Origin: Liolophura sinensis
Lineage: Eukaryota; Mollusca; Polyplacophora; Chitonida; Chitonidae
Length of the DNA stretch: 64,000 bases
Direction of reading: 5' to 3'
Assembly: GCF_032854445.1 (NCBI RefSeq)
Contig: NC_088296.1
Span: 1,424,001-1,488,000 of the forward strand
This document shows, one piece after another, positions 33,383 to 47,071 of the stretch. Position numbers and translations under genes: made by a program. Position 1 is the first letter of the stretch. The number at the start of each line of letters is the position of its first letter. Below the pieces are notes generated by a model. The model saw only the letters and a list, made by a program, of their open reading frames with translations, was not told the DNA's origin and searched no databases.

Positions 33383-34027
33383 AATGACACAGGATTGACT
33401 AAAATTGCCCAAAATTTCCAACAAAGCATCTTTAAAGAACTGAGGTAAAAGTGGGGTATGTCAAAGCTCTTCCCATTGAGTGTTAGGATGTATTTAGTTA
33501 TCAGACTGGTATCTATGCTGTTCTCAAGAATATGTTATTTATATGACAGTGGTAACAACTGATGGAGAAACAATCGCACCTCACAAGGTGCCTGGCAATC
33601 TTTCTGATTTCTGACAGCATGCAGAACTGAAGAGATTTGAGGACGCTGTCTTGCGGTGTAATTGACCCCTAGGGCCCCCAAAGCCAACAAGCGTCAGCAA
33701 CACAGGCCTACCTACGTTAAATTGAAACACCGCTGAATCTAGGGATAGACAATACAATAAACAGAACGTACGTGTGACACACATAACCGGCAACAAATAT
33801 GACGGGTCTTTCCCTTGTGATCCAAGGTAAACATATCAAAATGACTAGCCATAAAGTTTTGATAATATATCAGAGAAAAGCGTACGTCTGCAGGATTTAT
33901 CTGTATACTAGTTCATAACCCAAATAACCCAAAACTATATTTTGTTATATAGGCCAATTGCCTACATAAATATTTAAAGACAGCAATCGCAAGCAATACT
34001 GTCAAATGAATATCGAGGCGACTGTGG

Positions 34028-34080
34028 AGTCGACTGTGTAGTATCTTTGCCGAACACAAGGAAAGTCTACACAGTCGACT
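34028..34080. repeat. 14-bp perfect inverted repeat (B1)
   Basis: AGTCGACTGTGTAG (34,028-34,041) and its exact reverse complement CTACACAGTCGACT (34,067-34,080) flank a 25-nt loop. It is conserved in B2 at 42,743-42,795 with one change in the loop only. A further GGAGTCGACTGT-like word precedes it. Confidence 0.9.
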
Positions 34081-34569
34081 AAGATGCCGTATTGAGCATC
34101 ACATCAAGAAACTCGGGAGCACTGCTCCCATCAAGAATAAAACTGTGTGTCAAACGAGAATGTCCAATACAGCCCCTCGTTAAAACTAGTTGGACTCCTC
34201 TAGACATACCATGTATATAAGAATTACAGCCAATAGCAGGGTGAAAGCGTGAAGTTTACTATGCATCTATAAATTGCCATTTACCATAACACAGACAACG
34301 AATATTTTTAAGAATGTTGGATCGAAAATCAGCATAGGGTATTTTATATTTTCGATTTGTAGGTTAATTTAGGACAGTTTTTGACTCCCGGTCTAAGCTT
34401 TAAATAAAGCGAATGCATGTCGATAGTATCATGAGAAACAAAGGTTAAGACAGTTTTTGTGTTTTCTGACATCACCTCCCGCCTCCTCACCGTGAGTAGT
34501 ATAGATGTCTGTCTCGCTGGTAGGTCAAATATAAAATTAAAATAAACTGTTGACATAATAAAGTCAACA

Positions 34570-35221
<652 letters not shown>

Positions 35222-35240
<19 letters not shown>

Positions 35241-35356
35241 ATCAGCTGAGACGAGCATAGAGCCCCTGGGTATAATAATTGCTTAGGTCATTCGACGTTT
35301 TTAACTCCGATCGGTTAATTAGGTCGGATGGTAGTCGACCCAGCCTCCCTATAAAG
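35222..35356 (+). promoter_or_regulatory. Duplicated TATA-type promoter motif (B1)
   Basis: CTATAAAAACGTAGTCAGAG (from 35,221) and CTATAAAGACGTTGTCAGAG (from 35,349) are diverged copies of one motif, each followed by GGGTATAATAA(T/C)TGCTTA. TATA plus a GTCAGAG initiator-like word suggests a core promoter. B2 keeps only the second (TATAAAG at 43,789-43,795). Confidence 0.35.
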
Positions 35357-35467
35357 ACGTTGTCAGAGACCGGCTATATAGAACCGAAGGGTATAATAAC
35401 TGCTTACGTCATCTCTTTTAGGTTATTTGGGTCAGATTATCTAAGAGGATCCAGGAGGAAGGAAAAC

Positions 35468-35527
35468 ATGGCCACTAATACGACCAAATTTGAAAACAAA
35501 CCTCAAGATGAAAGTGTCGGTACCTAA
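35468..35527 (+). CDS. Possible 19-residue ORF downstream of TATA box
   Basis: ATGG in good start context about 118 bp after the second TATA box encodes MATNTTKFENKPQDESVGT and a stop. B2 keeps the same peptide (43,907-43,966). It may be a first coding exon with an unrecognised donor, a short peptide, or chance. No similarity was recognised. Confidence 0.2.
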   Translation: MATNTTKFENKPQDESVGT

Positions 35528-36484
35528 GCCTTAACTCAAAATTATATGGATAAATAACTGCAAGAGACTTCACATAGGACATACAGTTGTTAGGAATACT
35601 ATCGAAATACGCGGTTCGAGTTGGATTATAATAATGGGGTGAGCGGCTGTTTGAAGTTTCCGTAAGGAATTTAGATAACTCGTGTATAGGTGCGTAGTGA
35701 AAACCTTCAACCTTTACATTACCAATGTCGCCTGTCATTCAACAAATACGACACGTTCACAGTTAACGGGAGCAGTTGTGGTCAAAGGTCATAGGCATTC
35801 ACCAGCACAATCTCCGTTAATATTCTAGCCCCATGCATAACAGACCTGTCAACAATGTCGTGCGTGACAGGCGTGCAGATAATGCACATATTCAGTACAG
35901 ACTGACCATACAGCTTTCCCTATGTCTCCAGCTCACAGTATCATAGAGGAAATATATATAAATCAATAGAAGTCTAAAACCATTTTCGAGGCCCGTTGAT
36001 TAATTTAATTACTAATTTTTTGCATACCTAAATTGTATGGTATGTTAAAACATATGTTGTTGTATTAAAGTGGTAAGATATGTACATTGTAGGAGCATGC
36101 GTTCGAGTGTAGGTATTAGTTATTGTGTGATAATGGCAGTCACTTGGCGCTCAGCAATGAGAGGTTATAGAACAAGGAAACAAGCCTGGCTGACCCAGTG
36201 TCAGTATAATGTGATTGGGTGGGGTGTTGTCTGGTCCCTTCGGCATGATACTGCCGTGGTGTCAGCACTTTGGCGGCATGGACTCTCCTTTCCACAAGAA
36301 GATACAATACATGTACACACACCTAATGGCCACTCATAGTCATATGCAAGAAAAAGTGTTAGGCATTGTCTACCACGTTGAACGCTAAGCTTACATATAT
36401 GGTATAATGGCAGCAGTATCCACAAACATAACACATCCAGTACTTCATCCATTTTCAAGATTTACTATTATGACGTCTGTTCAT
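35528..36484. other. No recognised gene (B1)
   Basis: An open frame of 89 codons at 36,070-36,339 (+) is only partly kept in B2, where it is shifted, so it is not supported as coding. Confidence 0.5.
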
Positions 36485-36891
36485 ACTAACGTTTAATTAA
36501 CTTGGAAGCGATTGCATCTGGCAGGTCACCTCCAGTAGTCGACCTTCAGCATAACTGCATAATATCCCCTGTATGTACAGTGACAAGACCGACACAGTTA
36601 AACAGTATGAACCTGAACAAAAATCAGTAGTGTTTCTTTATGCGCAAATATCTACAGTTAACGGTTCACCCACAGGCTGTCATGGCTGATGTTAAAGTCT
36701 ATGAAAGGAAACGGCCTATTTGTATATCTATGTTGTGTCGATTTGAGGACGACCAGGCCAATTAAGCTGTGTCTGGTGATTAATTATTTATTTATTCCCA
36801 TCAAGTCGGTGATACGATCAAGTAAAGACATGTCCTTAACCAGTGTGATCACTTCCATCAAAACTACATATAATCGTCTTACAGAACTTAC

Positions 36892-37027
36892 CTGTCGACA
36901 CAAATCCCACCTGGCTGCACAACTTGGTGAAAATGAGCAGAATGAAACAGAAAATACTTAGCTCTGAGAAATGCACCTGATCTGTGCAGGGGAAGTAAAT
37001 CCCTCTGTGTGTTTGCACACATTTATA
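36892..37027 (-). promoter_or_regulatory. Duplicated TRIM first exon/promoter (B2)
   Basis: As in B1: TATAAA (37,027-37,022), conserved leader and donor ACAG|GTAAGT at 36,892. The GAS-like word is changed to CTCTGAGAA. About 11 kb upstream of the RING exon. No TRIM coding exon lies between it and B1. Confidence 0.5.
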
Positions 37028-37381
37028 CTCTGTGACATCTCAAGAATGCTTTCCGCAGCTCGCCATTAACTTTAGGCCAATATGTGAATGTCACATTTCA
37101 ACTAACAACCAGTTTCCCACAAAATTACTTCAGTAAATGGGTTCAAATCATTTATACTTGTTATCACGTTTAGTTCTAAACAGAATACATTGGAAGTATA
37201 CTTGAGAAATGTCGGATTGATTTTCTCAAACTAGCATAATGACATTAGGCTATAGCTGCAATAGTTGCCCATTGAATTCAAGCAGCATTACCCTCGTGGG
37301 GTCTCCAGGCCGAAAAGAATAGGACCTCAGTCTTCTTGGCAAGCTTGTCGTAACCTAGAGCTCTGTCGTGTGGCCTCGGTG

Positions 37382-37393
37382 AAATATAATGGA
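37382..37393. other. Empty SINE target site
   Basis: A single AAATATAATGGA, where B1 carries the SINE between two copies of the same 12 bases. B2 therefore shows the pre-insertion state. Confidence 0.95.
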
Positions 37394-38181
37394 CTCACAA
37401 CTCCTTTATTTGTATGAGGGGCGAAAAAGGAGCAGGCCAATCTGTTTGACCTGGGTTGTGACCCTTAATTGAAGAGAACGGTCTTGCGAGATTTTCAAGC
37501 CCAAACCTCCACTTCGGCTCTTTTTTAGTTAGAGACTGAAGATCGGATTAGCCCAGTCTGACAAACTGGTTGGAGCAGATATGCTCCAAACTAAAATCAC
37601 AAGGCTGTAATTCTCAAGCGATTCATAACATAAAAGTCACAGTGACAGCAAACTCAATACACACTTATCGACAATTAATAACCCCACATTTCCTCAGCCG
37701 TTCTGAATTTGCCGGTACAGTGCTCAAGTAGACCTATACATACCTAATCCATCCAGGTGCTTGACATGCCAAACGTTAGGCATGGTAATGGCCAATGTAG
37801 AAAATAAATTTTTTTGCTTCCGAAGTGCAGGAGAAGGCTATATGTTAAAATGTTAAAATTGCGACGAAGCCTATATGACCTCCTCTATCGACTGTTCTCT
37901 CTTTATAAAAGAGAAACAGGTCATTACCTTGAACGTTCAAAACCATACAACTTTTCAAGTAGCCACATCGCCTCATCTCTTCCTCGAGCACTGTCCTGAA
38001 AACTTCATGCGCCAGTGTGGTCAAGAAAATATCAACATTTATTGACACTCAAATATCACTGACTTGCCGATGATAGGTGACGGTAAACGTAAACAATATC
38101 TGTGAAAAAATTAACTAACCTGTCAATAAAACCACATCTTCATCTGGCTCTGCACTAAATCAAGGCTTTCTTAAGGTCTCG
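37394..38181. other. No recognised gene (B2)
   Basis: Counterpart of 29,439-30,217. Nothing further recognised. Confidence 0.5.
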
Positions 38182-38364
38182 GGGCTTCCGTGGCCAAGGT
38201 GATTAGTGTGCCAGCGCGACGCAATGACAGAGGGGGTTCTCACCAATGCGGTTTCTGTGAATTCATGTCCAGCCTATGCTGTCTTCCTGTCCGCTTGTTA
38301 GTGGGAAGGTCTTTCAGCAGCCTGCGGAAGGTCACCGGGATGTGCCCAGTTTCCTCCCGATCAT
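38182..38364 (+). mobile_element. SINE family 1, 3'-truncated (B2)
   Basis: Orthologous to 30,218-30,400, so it inserted before the B duplication. Confidence 0.85.
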
Positions 38365-39055
38365 CTGTGATGGTAACAACTGATAGTACTTGTAGTCATA
38401 GTAATATTTGTGACTAATATTTATGAGCCATTGGAGACTCTCTGTGGCTTGTTTAATCATGATATTTGGATTAGTGATAATTTTTCCACCGTCATGGAGG
38501 AAGGCGTGTATTATACCGCTTCCAAAACCCGGAAAGGAACATAGTGAGCCGTCTAATCACCAAGATTTTGAGGCTCAGCCTTGATGAGTTTAGAACCACG
38601 CCCGTGGAGAGTTTATACCTTGTGGCTAACCAATCTTTAGTATACCACAACTGTATATGACATACAGTCAGTATGCTACAAAACTTAAAGCACATCCATC
38701 AAGGCTTGCCTACGACTGTGATGTGTAAATATATGTAGACAGATGGTTTGATATTCGGGTTCAGTAATTTATTTTGATGCCAACGTTAACAAAGAGGATA
38801 TAGCCCGTTTGTCTCTTCCGGAGTTTCCTCCCTAGCTTCTTCCAAAACCTAAATAAATATTTGATCCACGTAAACATTAGAAATAAGATATAAATCCTCT
38901 TATGATTCAGTTTGTGAGGGACAGCTGATTCTAGTCCAGTAACGTCTAATACATAACAGTTGACATCATTGCAGTGTTGTCGCTTTTTTCAGGGTTCCAA
39001 ACTAAAAGTTTGCAAAATCTAGTGTTCTAGCCATGCAAGCTTGATTTACTCATGT

Positions 39056-39202
39056 ATTTGATTGGTGTCTACGCCGCCCTCAAGAACATTTCATTTATAC
39101 GACGGCGGACTGCATTATGGTGGGAGGAAACCGAGCAGAGCCCGGGGGAAACACACGACCATCCACAACCATACGGGCTTGAATCCCTAGGCTTGAACCC
39201 CT
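39056..39202 (-). mobile_element. SINE family 1 fragment (B2)
   Basis: Orthologous to 31,078-31,226, with a slightly better preserved body (GAGCAGAGCCCGGGGGAAAC). Confidence 0.85.
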
Positions 39203-41240
39203 ATTGTATCTGTTCGAATTATTATTATTCTACGCAGTTTGGTGACACGTTTTATGAGAAAACGACAAATGATACATCCCTGAAACTTCAATATGGTTTA
39301 GGAATGTATCGTTATATGTAATCCGACTGGAATGGCAAAAGTTGATCGGGAGGCAAGGGAACCAACCTCTATAGGTGTTGATGACTCGAACAAGCATTGC
39401 TCTAACGAGGAAGACGAAGTCTCTTATTCCTTTGCAGTAGACCCGAGTAAACAATTTGAGCAGAAAGTAGAGCACATATCTAGAAACCAGTTTCACCGAG
39501 CTTGTGTCGAGTATATGTCAATATTTCATAACTTTACGATTCGCCTATACCTTTTGACTATACAAACTTTCGCACACTTAGCTCTCTCGCAATTTCTGAT
39601 CAACTTCAAAGTTTTACAAAGTTTCATTCACTTTCGATAGTTATGTCAAAGTCCATGCGGAATATATGCCTGGTTAAAGCAGAACTATATTAAATCAATC
39701 CCACAGTTCAAATATTGTCCAAATAACTTCTCTTTCAGTCATACTCATTTCAGTTTTATCTACCAATGTTAAGCTTGTGCATGATAGTGATGAACACATA
39801 TTTCAATAAAATATACAATTAACAACACTCGGACACATTTTTCGAGAGCTTTGCAAACAAGAAATGAATTGTGTACGATCTTCATTAGACTTAATTTTTC
39901 ATTCAGTCTCCATTTCAATCTGAAACCGCGAAGCCATTTCATAAGTCGCTCATTGTTTCTCTTCGCCAGAGGCAAACTCCGCTTGAACTCCTATCTTAAA
40001 CACAGTCATTATCAACTGAGAAAATCTTAATTAGCCGCTAACAAGGTGCTAATATTTGATATCTTATTGTGATTTGTGCATACACGTGTGTAAGAGCTAT
40101 TGTTTTTACCCATGTTTTCTGAAATTGTTTTCGTCAGCGATGTACAAAGAACCGTTCTTCTCGGACAAATCTCCACAGCTGACCATTATCGCCGTTTGAA
40201 AATTCTACATTTATATCTCTCGACAGCCTTAACGTATTAATGTAGCGACATGTGTATGTCGCTAAATGATGCCAGATAATATCTGTCCATGTGTGGAGAT
40301 TCAGACGTTTGTAGGCACGTGACTCCGGACTGGAGGAGCTTTATATATATTTAAAGCAACATGTAGGTCATTGTTGAGGCAGACTTCTCATGCGAATCTT
40401 ACCAAGTTTTACACTGAAGATACAGCAGTGAGATATACCAGGCAAATTTGTTTATTATGAAGACATGCTTCAAAGGACCCATTACCCTCATTTGTGTCAT
40501 CATATCAAATTCTGCTTACAAGCAATTCATACCCCATTGGAGCCCATGTAGAATTTATATAGAGGTGCGCATTTTATGTTTACAGCATGATTACAGCTGT
40601 TGTTGTGGTTCGATGACTGTATGTTAAGAATCAGCGTATTAGGTCTGGAATTTCTGCAAGGAAATTCTTGCTGTAATTCATCTGTTACCCTATACATAAT
40701 TCGGTTTCAGTGTTATCTAAATGGCACGAACTTGTACCACAGTCGACACATCCATTTGGAATGTACACACTATATATTAACTCTATTCTGGATGATTTGC
40801 AATTCGGTTCGTGAAGCTGCACTTTATAAGCAACCGTACAAGTCAGCTTTGCAGCACCATGTCATGGAACATGACACGATTGCTACATTTTGTCTTTCTT
40901 TATGACTTGCCTGTCAATAACAAATGAGACGCTATAATTTCACTAAGAAATTCACGCCAGTATATTCTACTTGTAAATATTGCTTAATTTAAAAATTAAT
41001 CGTTAAAGGTTAGGCATAACTGTTTAACGTAATGGTTGATGTTAATGTGCAAAAAAAACCGTTATTTGAAAAGTAACTAAAACACCTAAACGATAAGGAT
41101 ATGTATATATTGCTTGTAGGCATATGTGATGTACCAAACGAAAAGGCATCAACACGAGTGTGTATTGTTTGTAGAGTTGCAAATGGTCCACGTGAAAAAT
41201 AGATGTCGTTTATCATGCCTGTAACGTTGCTCTTTCTTGA
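39203..41240. other. No recognised gene (B2)
   Basis: Counterpart of 31,227-33,287, with scattered substitutions. A 102-codon frame at 39,332-39,640 (+) is interrupted in B1, which argues against coding. Confidence 0.5.
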
Positions 41241-41334
41241 GTTTCCTCCCACCATATTGCTGATCGCCGTCGCAATAGTGAAATTCTCTTGAGTACGGCA
41301 TAAAACCAATCACATCAATAAATAAATCAAATAA
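41241..41334 (+). mobile_element. SINE family 1 3' fragment (B2)
   Basis: Orthologous to 33,288-33,382. Confidence 0.85.
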
Positions 41335-41793
41335 TGACACAGAGTTGACTAAAATTGCCCAAAATTTCCATCAAAGCATCTTTAAAGAACTCAGGTAAAA
41401 GTGGGGTATGTCAAAGCTCTTCCCACTGAGTGTTAGGATGTATTTAGTTATCAGACTGGTATCTATGCTGTTCTCAAGAATATGTTATTTATATGACAGT
41501 GTTAACAACTGATGGAGAAACAATCGCACCTCACAAGGTGCCTGGCAATCTTTCTGATTTCTGACAGCATGCAGAACTGAAGAGATTTGAGGACGCTGTC
41601 TTGTGGTGTAATTGACCCCTAGGGCCCCCATAGCCAACAAGATTCAGCAACACAGGCCTACCTACGTTAACTTGAAACACCGCTGAATCTAGGGATAGAC
41701 AATACAATAAACAGAACGTACGTGTGACACACATAACCGGCAACAAATATGACGGGTCTTTCCCTTGTCATCCAGGGTAAACATGTCAAAATG

Positions 41794-42572
41794 AACCACA
41801 AAATGGCTACAAACATCGAAACAGTGCCTGACCTAGCTCTACTATTGGTATTTCACAATTCTTGCCTGTGTGCTGATTTTATCTGCTATGTACTTAACGT
41901 GCTGGTATCGCATATGTGCACGCAGGAGCCAGCAAGGGGGTTCCCCTTGAACTTTACACATTCCCAGTTATAGCCGTATACCGATGACCTTAACTAGGCA
42001 CGAGTCATACATGTACTTCAAACTCGGCTCAGCTCAGACTAAGCCAATTATAAGTACTGATGCTATGTACACAAAAGGTTTGAGCTACATAATAGCCTTG
42101 TACTAACAAAGCTCATGGGTGTGTACAAACGCACGCAATTCTCAAAATCCGGGGTGGATCCATGGAGGGGCACTTGCATACTCCTTACAGCGCCTGTGCC
42201 GCTCTCTTCGCTCGCTTCACATCACTACCTTCATCACTACACAAGATGGTCCCTTGAAGCCTGCAGATCGCATGTAGGTTTGTTTAGACTTAGTCTCACC
42301 ACCAGTGTCTTTGTGCGGAACTACTTAATCAGCATTCAGTAATAAGATTGTTGGCTAGAATCACGCTGTACATATAACAGATAAAGAATGTACAAATGAT
42401 TATGGCTTAACGCCATATTGGCAATTTTTCAGCCATATCGTGGCAAGAGCAAGCGTAAAACAGCAGCAACTGAATGGTTTTCCATAGAATGAGAACACCA
42501 AGTATAAAACAAAACAGACGAGCATGTTTAAAGGCAGTTAAAAAGAACCAAATCTCAGCTAAAACTCGAAAG
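41794..42572. other. B2-only segment of about 780 bp
   Basis: B1 joins ATCAAAATGACTAGCCATAA directly across this position. The segment contains TTAACGCCATATTGGCAATT and TTCAGCCATATCGTGGC (42,408-42,444), which resembles the end of another mollusc-type short repeat. No coding similarity was found. Whether it is an insertion here or a deletion in B1 is unresolved; no clear target-site duplication was seen. Confidence 0.6.
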
Positions 42573-42742
42573 CCATAACGTTTTTATAATATATCAGAGA
42601 AAAGCGTAAGTATGCAGGATTTATCTGTTTACTAGTTTATAACCCAAAACTATATTTTGTTATATAGGCCAAGAGCCTACATAAATATTTAAAGACAGCA
42701 ATCGCAAGCAATGCTGTCAAATGAATATCGAGTCGACTGTGG

Positions 42743-42795
42743 AGTCGACTGTGTAGTATCTTTGCCGAACATAAGGAAAGTCTACACAGTCGACT
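42743..42795. repeat. 14-bp perfect inverted repeat (B2)
   Basis: Same arms as 34,028-34,080, both unchanged. Confidence 0.9.
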
Positions 42796-43906
42796 AAGAT
42801 GCCGTATTGAGCATCACATCAAGAAACTCGGGAGCACTGCTCCCATCAAGAATAAAACTGTGTGTCAAACGAGAATGTCCAATACGGCACCTCGTTAAAA
42901 CTAGTTGGACTCCTCTAGACATACCATGTATATAAGAATTACAGCCAATAACAGGGTGAAAGTGTGAAGTTTACTATGCATCTATAAATTCCCATTTACC
43001 ATAACACAGACAACGAATATTTTTAAGAATGTTGGATCGAAAATCAGCATAGGGTATTTTTTATTTTCGATTCGTAGGTTAATTTAGGACAGCCTTTGAC
43101 TCCCGGTCTAAGCTTTAAATAAAGAGAATGCATGTCGACAGTATCATAAGAAACAAAGGTTAAGACAGTTTTTGTGTTTTCTGACATCACTTCCCGCCTC
43201 ATCACCATCAGTAGTATAGATGTCTGCCCCGCTGGTAGGTCAAATATAAAATTAAAATAAACTCTTGACATAATAACGTCAACATCTTCAATATTTAACG
43301 CCTGGCGGTAGGCGTGGGTGTATGAGCGCTGTTGATCCGGCCTTAACTCGAAACAGACGGTCGAATCTATACCGACGGCTGGAACTCGAATTATTCGTTA
43401 ATTAAAGAATGGGTGTGATGTAAACATTATTTATAACCGAGACGACATAGCGTTGTGGGGAATAAAATAAAATCTGCATGGACAATTCCAGCGGGATTTT
43501 CAAAAGTAAAAATAAACTGATAACGTAACCCAAAAACATGTGGTCAACATCTCCAATATGTAACGTGTGGAGGTAGTCGTAGTATAATACAGCTGTTGAC
43601 ATATACACCCCTACGCTACAGCGTTGCCGGTAATAAAATCTCTATACACCATTCCAACGGGATTTCTGAAAAATAAGAGATCTGCTCAGACGAGCATACA
43701 GCCCGTGGGTATAATAACTGCTTAGGTCATTCGACGTTTTTAACTCCGATCGGTTAGTTAGGTCGGATGGTAGTCGACCCAGCCTCCCTATAAAGACGTT
43801 GTCAGAGACCCGCTGTATAGAACCGAAGGGCATAATAACTGCTTACGTCATCTCTTTTAGGTTAATTGGGTCAGATTATCTAACAGGATCCAGGAGGAAG
43901 GAAAAC

Positions 43907-43966
43907 ATGGCCACTAATACGACCAAATTTGAAAATAAACCTCAAGATGAAAGTGTCGGTACCTAA
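43907..43966 (+). CDS. Possible 19-residue ORF (B2)
   Basis: Identical predicted peptide to 35,468-35,527, again after a TATA box (43,789-43,795). One synonymous change (AAC to AAT) separates the copies. Weak evidence only. Confidence 0.2.
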   Translation: MATNTTKFENKPQDESVGT

Positions 43967-44107
43967 ACCTTTACCCAAAATGATATGGATAAATAACTGC
44001 AAGGGACTTCACATAGGACATACAGTTGTGAGGAATACTATCGAAATACGCGATTCTAGTTGGATCATTATAATAATGGGGTGAGCGGCTGTTTGAAGTG
44101 TCCGAAA

Positions 44108-44467
44108 GGAGTGAGTGAGTGAGTGAGTGCTTGGGGTTTAACGTCGTACTCAACAATTTTTCAGTCATATGACGACGAAGGAATCCTTAGGGTGCATGTA
44201 CGTGTAATGTGCCTCCTTGTAGCAGGACGGATTTCCACCGCCCTTTTATCTAATGCTGCTTCACTGAGACGACTTACCGAAGGCAAGTAAGCCGCCCCGC
44301 CCGAGCCATTATACTGATACGGGTCAACCAGTCGTTACACTATCCCTTTCATGCTGAACGCCAAGCGAGAAAGTTACAACTTCCTCTTTTAAAGTCTTAG
44401 GTGTGCCTCGATCAAGGATCTACCGGTCCCGAAGCGGACGCTCTACCAACTGTGCTATCCGGGCCGG
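44108..44467 (-). mobile_element. SINE family 2, full length (B2)
   Basis: On the + strand: GTGAGTGAGTGAGTGCTTGG, GGTTTAACGTCGTACTCAAC, AATTTTTCAGTCATATGACG, then the inverse tRNA head ending CTGTGCTATCCGGGCCGG. It replaces about 415 bp present in B1 (about 35,660-36,075). Confidence 0.9.
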
Positions 44468-44865
44468 TGATATGTACGTGGTAGGCGCATGCATTCGAGT
44501 GTAGGTATTAGTTATTGAGTGATAATGGCAGTCGCTTGGCGCTCAGCAATGAGAGGTTATAGAACAAGGAAACAAGCCCGGTTGACCCGGTGTCAGTATA
44601 ATGTGATTGGGTGGGGTGTTGTCTGGTCTCCTCGGCATGATACTGCCGTGGTGTCAGCACATGGGCTCTCCTTTCCACAAGAAGATACAATACATGTACA
44701 CACACCTAATGGCCCCTCGTCGTCATATGCTAGAAAAATTGTTAGGCATGCCTACAAGGTTGAACGCTAAGCATACATATATGGTATAATGGCAGCGGTA
44801 TCCACAAACATAACACATCCAGTACTTCATCCATTTTCAAGACTTACTATTGTGACGTCTGTTTA

Positions 44866-45944
44866 TAGATGATAGCTAGCCATATTTCACAAGAAATAGT
44901 ATGAATCTAGGCGTCACTTGTATGCCATCGACGTTCCTGGGCATTAATGACTAGGCCAAACAGCTCATGAATATTTTTATTTCATTCCACAGCTACGGAG
45001 GAGGCTCTTTTAGTTTCTCTCGCCTGATTGGGGCCGTCACGCAATCTTTCAACACGGCGGAGGAGTTAGAAAAGATGCGACAATTTTCTCCCTATTGTAC
45101 CGTATACGTTTCTTCATTGTAATAAAATGTTAGAGAGTGGGGCCTATCAGGCGTCAGATCTAAGCGACAATCTTACCGCTTAGTGCTGTAACTCAGTCCC
45201 AAACGTTCCACGGCAAATAAGCTTTGGTGCTTACCTTACCCAGACTGTGGGAAAGCAGCCATAAAGATCTTCACATCGGTTGACCGTCAAAATCTGAACC
45301 TTTCTATGCCGCCAGCTGGGAGGGGTGCCTAGCAGCGCCAAGGGAGAGACACTCGCAACTACATCACCCTCTGTATTCTTGCGTCCTCTCGCCAACAATT
45401 TCAAACTTTCATCAATGAAACTCCTGCATGTCCAAAGTTTAGACAGTTTCCTTCATTTTGATACCAAGCATGCATCTGTCCACCAAAAATGGTGAAAATC
45501 GAAAGTTCTAATACTGCATTGATTCCTGTCACACTGGGAATGGCGCGTCACTTCTAACCACGGGACTCACGAGTGGCGCTTTCAGTCCAGGCCATTCACA
45601 TTCTCGCCAGCTCTCCTATAAACGAGACTATAAGATAGCTCATGATCGCAGTTTCGAGCCATTGACGCGTGAATATTCCACAGTAAAAATTCAAAACCCT
45701 GGGTTCTACATGTAAATAGCCTTACAACCGTAATAAATGTCAATTTATCGTCCGGTTTGGCGTGACTAGTCCTCAGGGAGTTATTGGCTTCCTTCGGTAT
45801 AGTCTCAGATCCGACATTGTCCACTGTTTCAGACAAATATTCACAAATTGTGACACATGGTTAAATGTTGCAAAAGTAGACAGATTTTACCTCCAGTTTA
45901 AGAGAGGTATAAATAATACGGGGAGAACCCCTCCATCTTTTCTT
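44866..45944. other. Unique spacer between B2 and A2
   Basis: No counterpart elsewhere in the window and no recognised gene. Short frames (for example 45,582-45,836 -) lack domain similarity. It may belong to the part of A1 lying left of the window. Confidence 0.5.
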
Positions 45945-46010
45945 TCGTCGTCATATGACTGAAAAATTGTTAAGTACGACGTTAAACACCAAGAACTCAC
46001 TCACTCACTC
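45945..46010 (+). mobile_element. SINE family 2, 3' end only
   Basis: CGTCGTCATATGACTGAAAA through TTGTTAAGTACGACGTTAAA to a CACTCACTCACTC tail. It lies 25 bp before the first A2 base that can be compared with A1. Confidence 0.85.
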
Positions 46011-46770
46011 CATATTTTCTTTTAAAAATCAATGGCAGCTTCATGTATATACGTCAACTATTTTTGCAGTTGTAGAAATTCATGGCCGACCATCCAAACC
46101 AAGGTTCCGGGGCACGTGCGTTTCAACAGGCCGTGGAAAAGACCAAGTCAAACATTGACTGGATGAATAAGAACTTTGACCTCATCACCGATTGGCTAGA
46201 TTCTCGTGGGTTTCGGTCATAAAAGCTTTACAAACACACATACAATCAAAGGAAGGAAAGTAACGCCATATGCAAATTAGTGATATGTTCCGGAAATCTC
46301 CGGAAATAAAACCAAGGTCCTCGTTACCGTGTTTTGAAATTTTTATCTGGGTCATTGAGGCTTTTTTCAGGTTTAGCTTTTCTATGATTTTAAAGAAATT
46401 CATAATTATTTCATAGAGGCAAACAGTTTCACATCATTTATGGCTTCTAGATTTGACATTTGTTAATACTTTCAGCTTTCACAAACCCTTGTGCTATTAT
46501 ACTGTTCTAAGTTGTTAGTTTCTTTTGGATACAGTCCGACATGATTATCGTGTGATTATGTTATTATGTCATTTACAGAACATTTCAGAACATTCCATTA
46601 GGTTCATTCCATGTACAAGCGAAATAATCCTGTTTTTTTGTAAAGTGAAGAGTGGTATATCCATCAATATTCAGTGACTGCTATCGCATGTCGAAATATG
46701 TATATTTCATGACACAGGCAAACTACTGTAAATAGACCTATATCACTCTATTACGCCTTCAAAATTAATA

Positions 46771-46771
<1 letters not shown>

Positions 46772-46853
<82 letters not shown>
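46772..46853. repeat. (TA)n microsatellite in A2
   Basis: About 41 TA dinucleotides, ten longer than in A1. Confidence 0.98.
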
Positions 46854-46854
<1 letters not shown>

Positions 46855-47057
46855 CATATTAGACCAATCAGAGTGGTGCTGTGCAGCTTCTGCTGACCAA
46901 GCGCGAGACGATAAAGGTCGGATTTTCCATTTGATTAGTCAGATTAGCAGATTCGTAACTTTCTTAAGTGAAAAAAAATCAATACGGAGACGAATACTTG
47001 TAAGATTACTTTGAATATGTAGCTACTAAGTCTTGTGACGCGCGTGCGTTTGATATA

Positions 47058-47071
47058 GTTACCAAGGCAAC
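47058..47071 (+). promoter_or_regulatory. Possible RFX X-box (A2)
   Basis: GTTACCAAGGCAAC, identical to 1,029-1,042. Confidence 0.3.

Larger units (their letters stand above)
36520..44865. repeat. Segmental duplication B, copy 2 (B2)
   Basis: Tandem copy of B1. It keeps the empty SINE target site (37,382-37,393), has about 780 bp at 41,794-42,572 that B1 lacks, and carries a second-family SINE (44,108-44,467) in place of about 415 bp of B1. Divergence from B1 is a few percent by eye. Confidence 0.95.
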
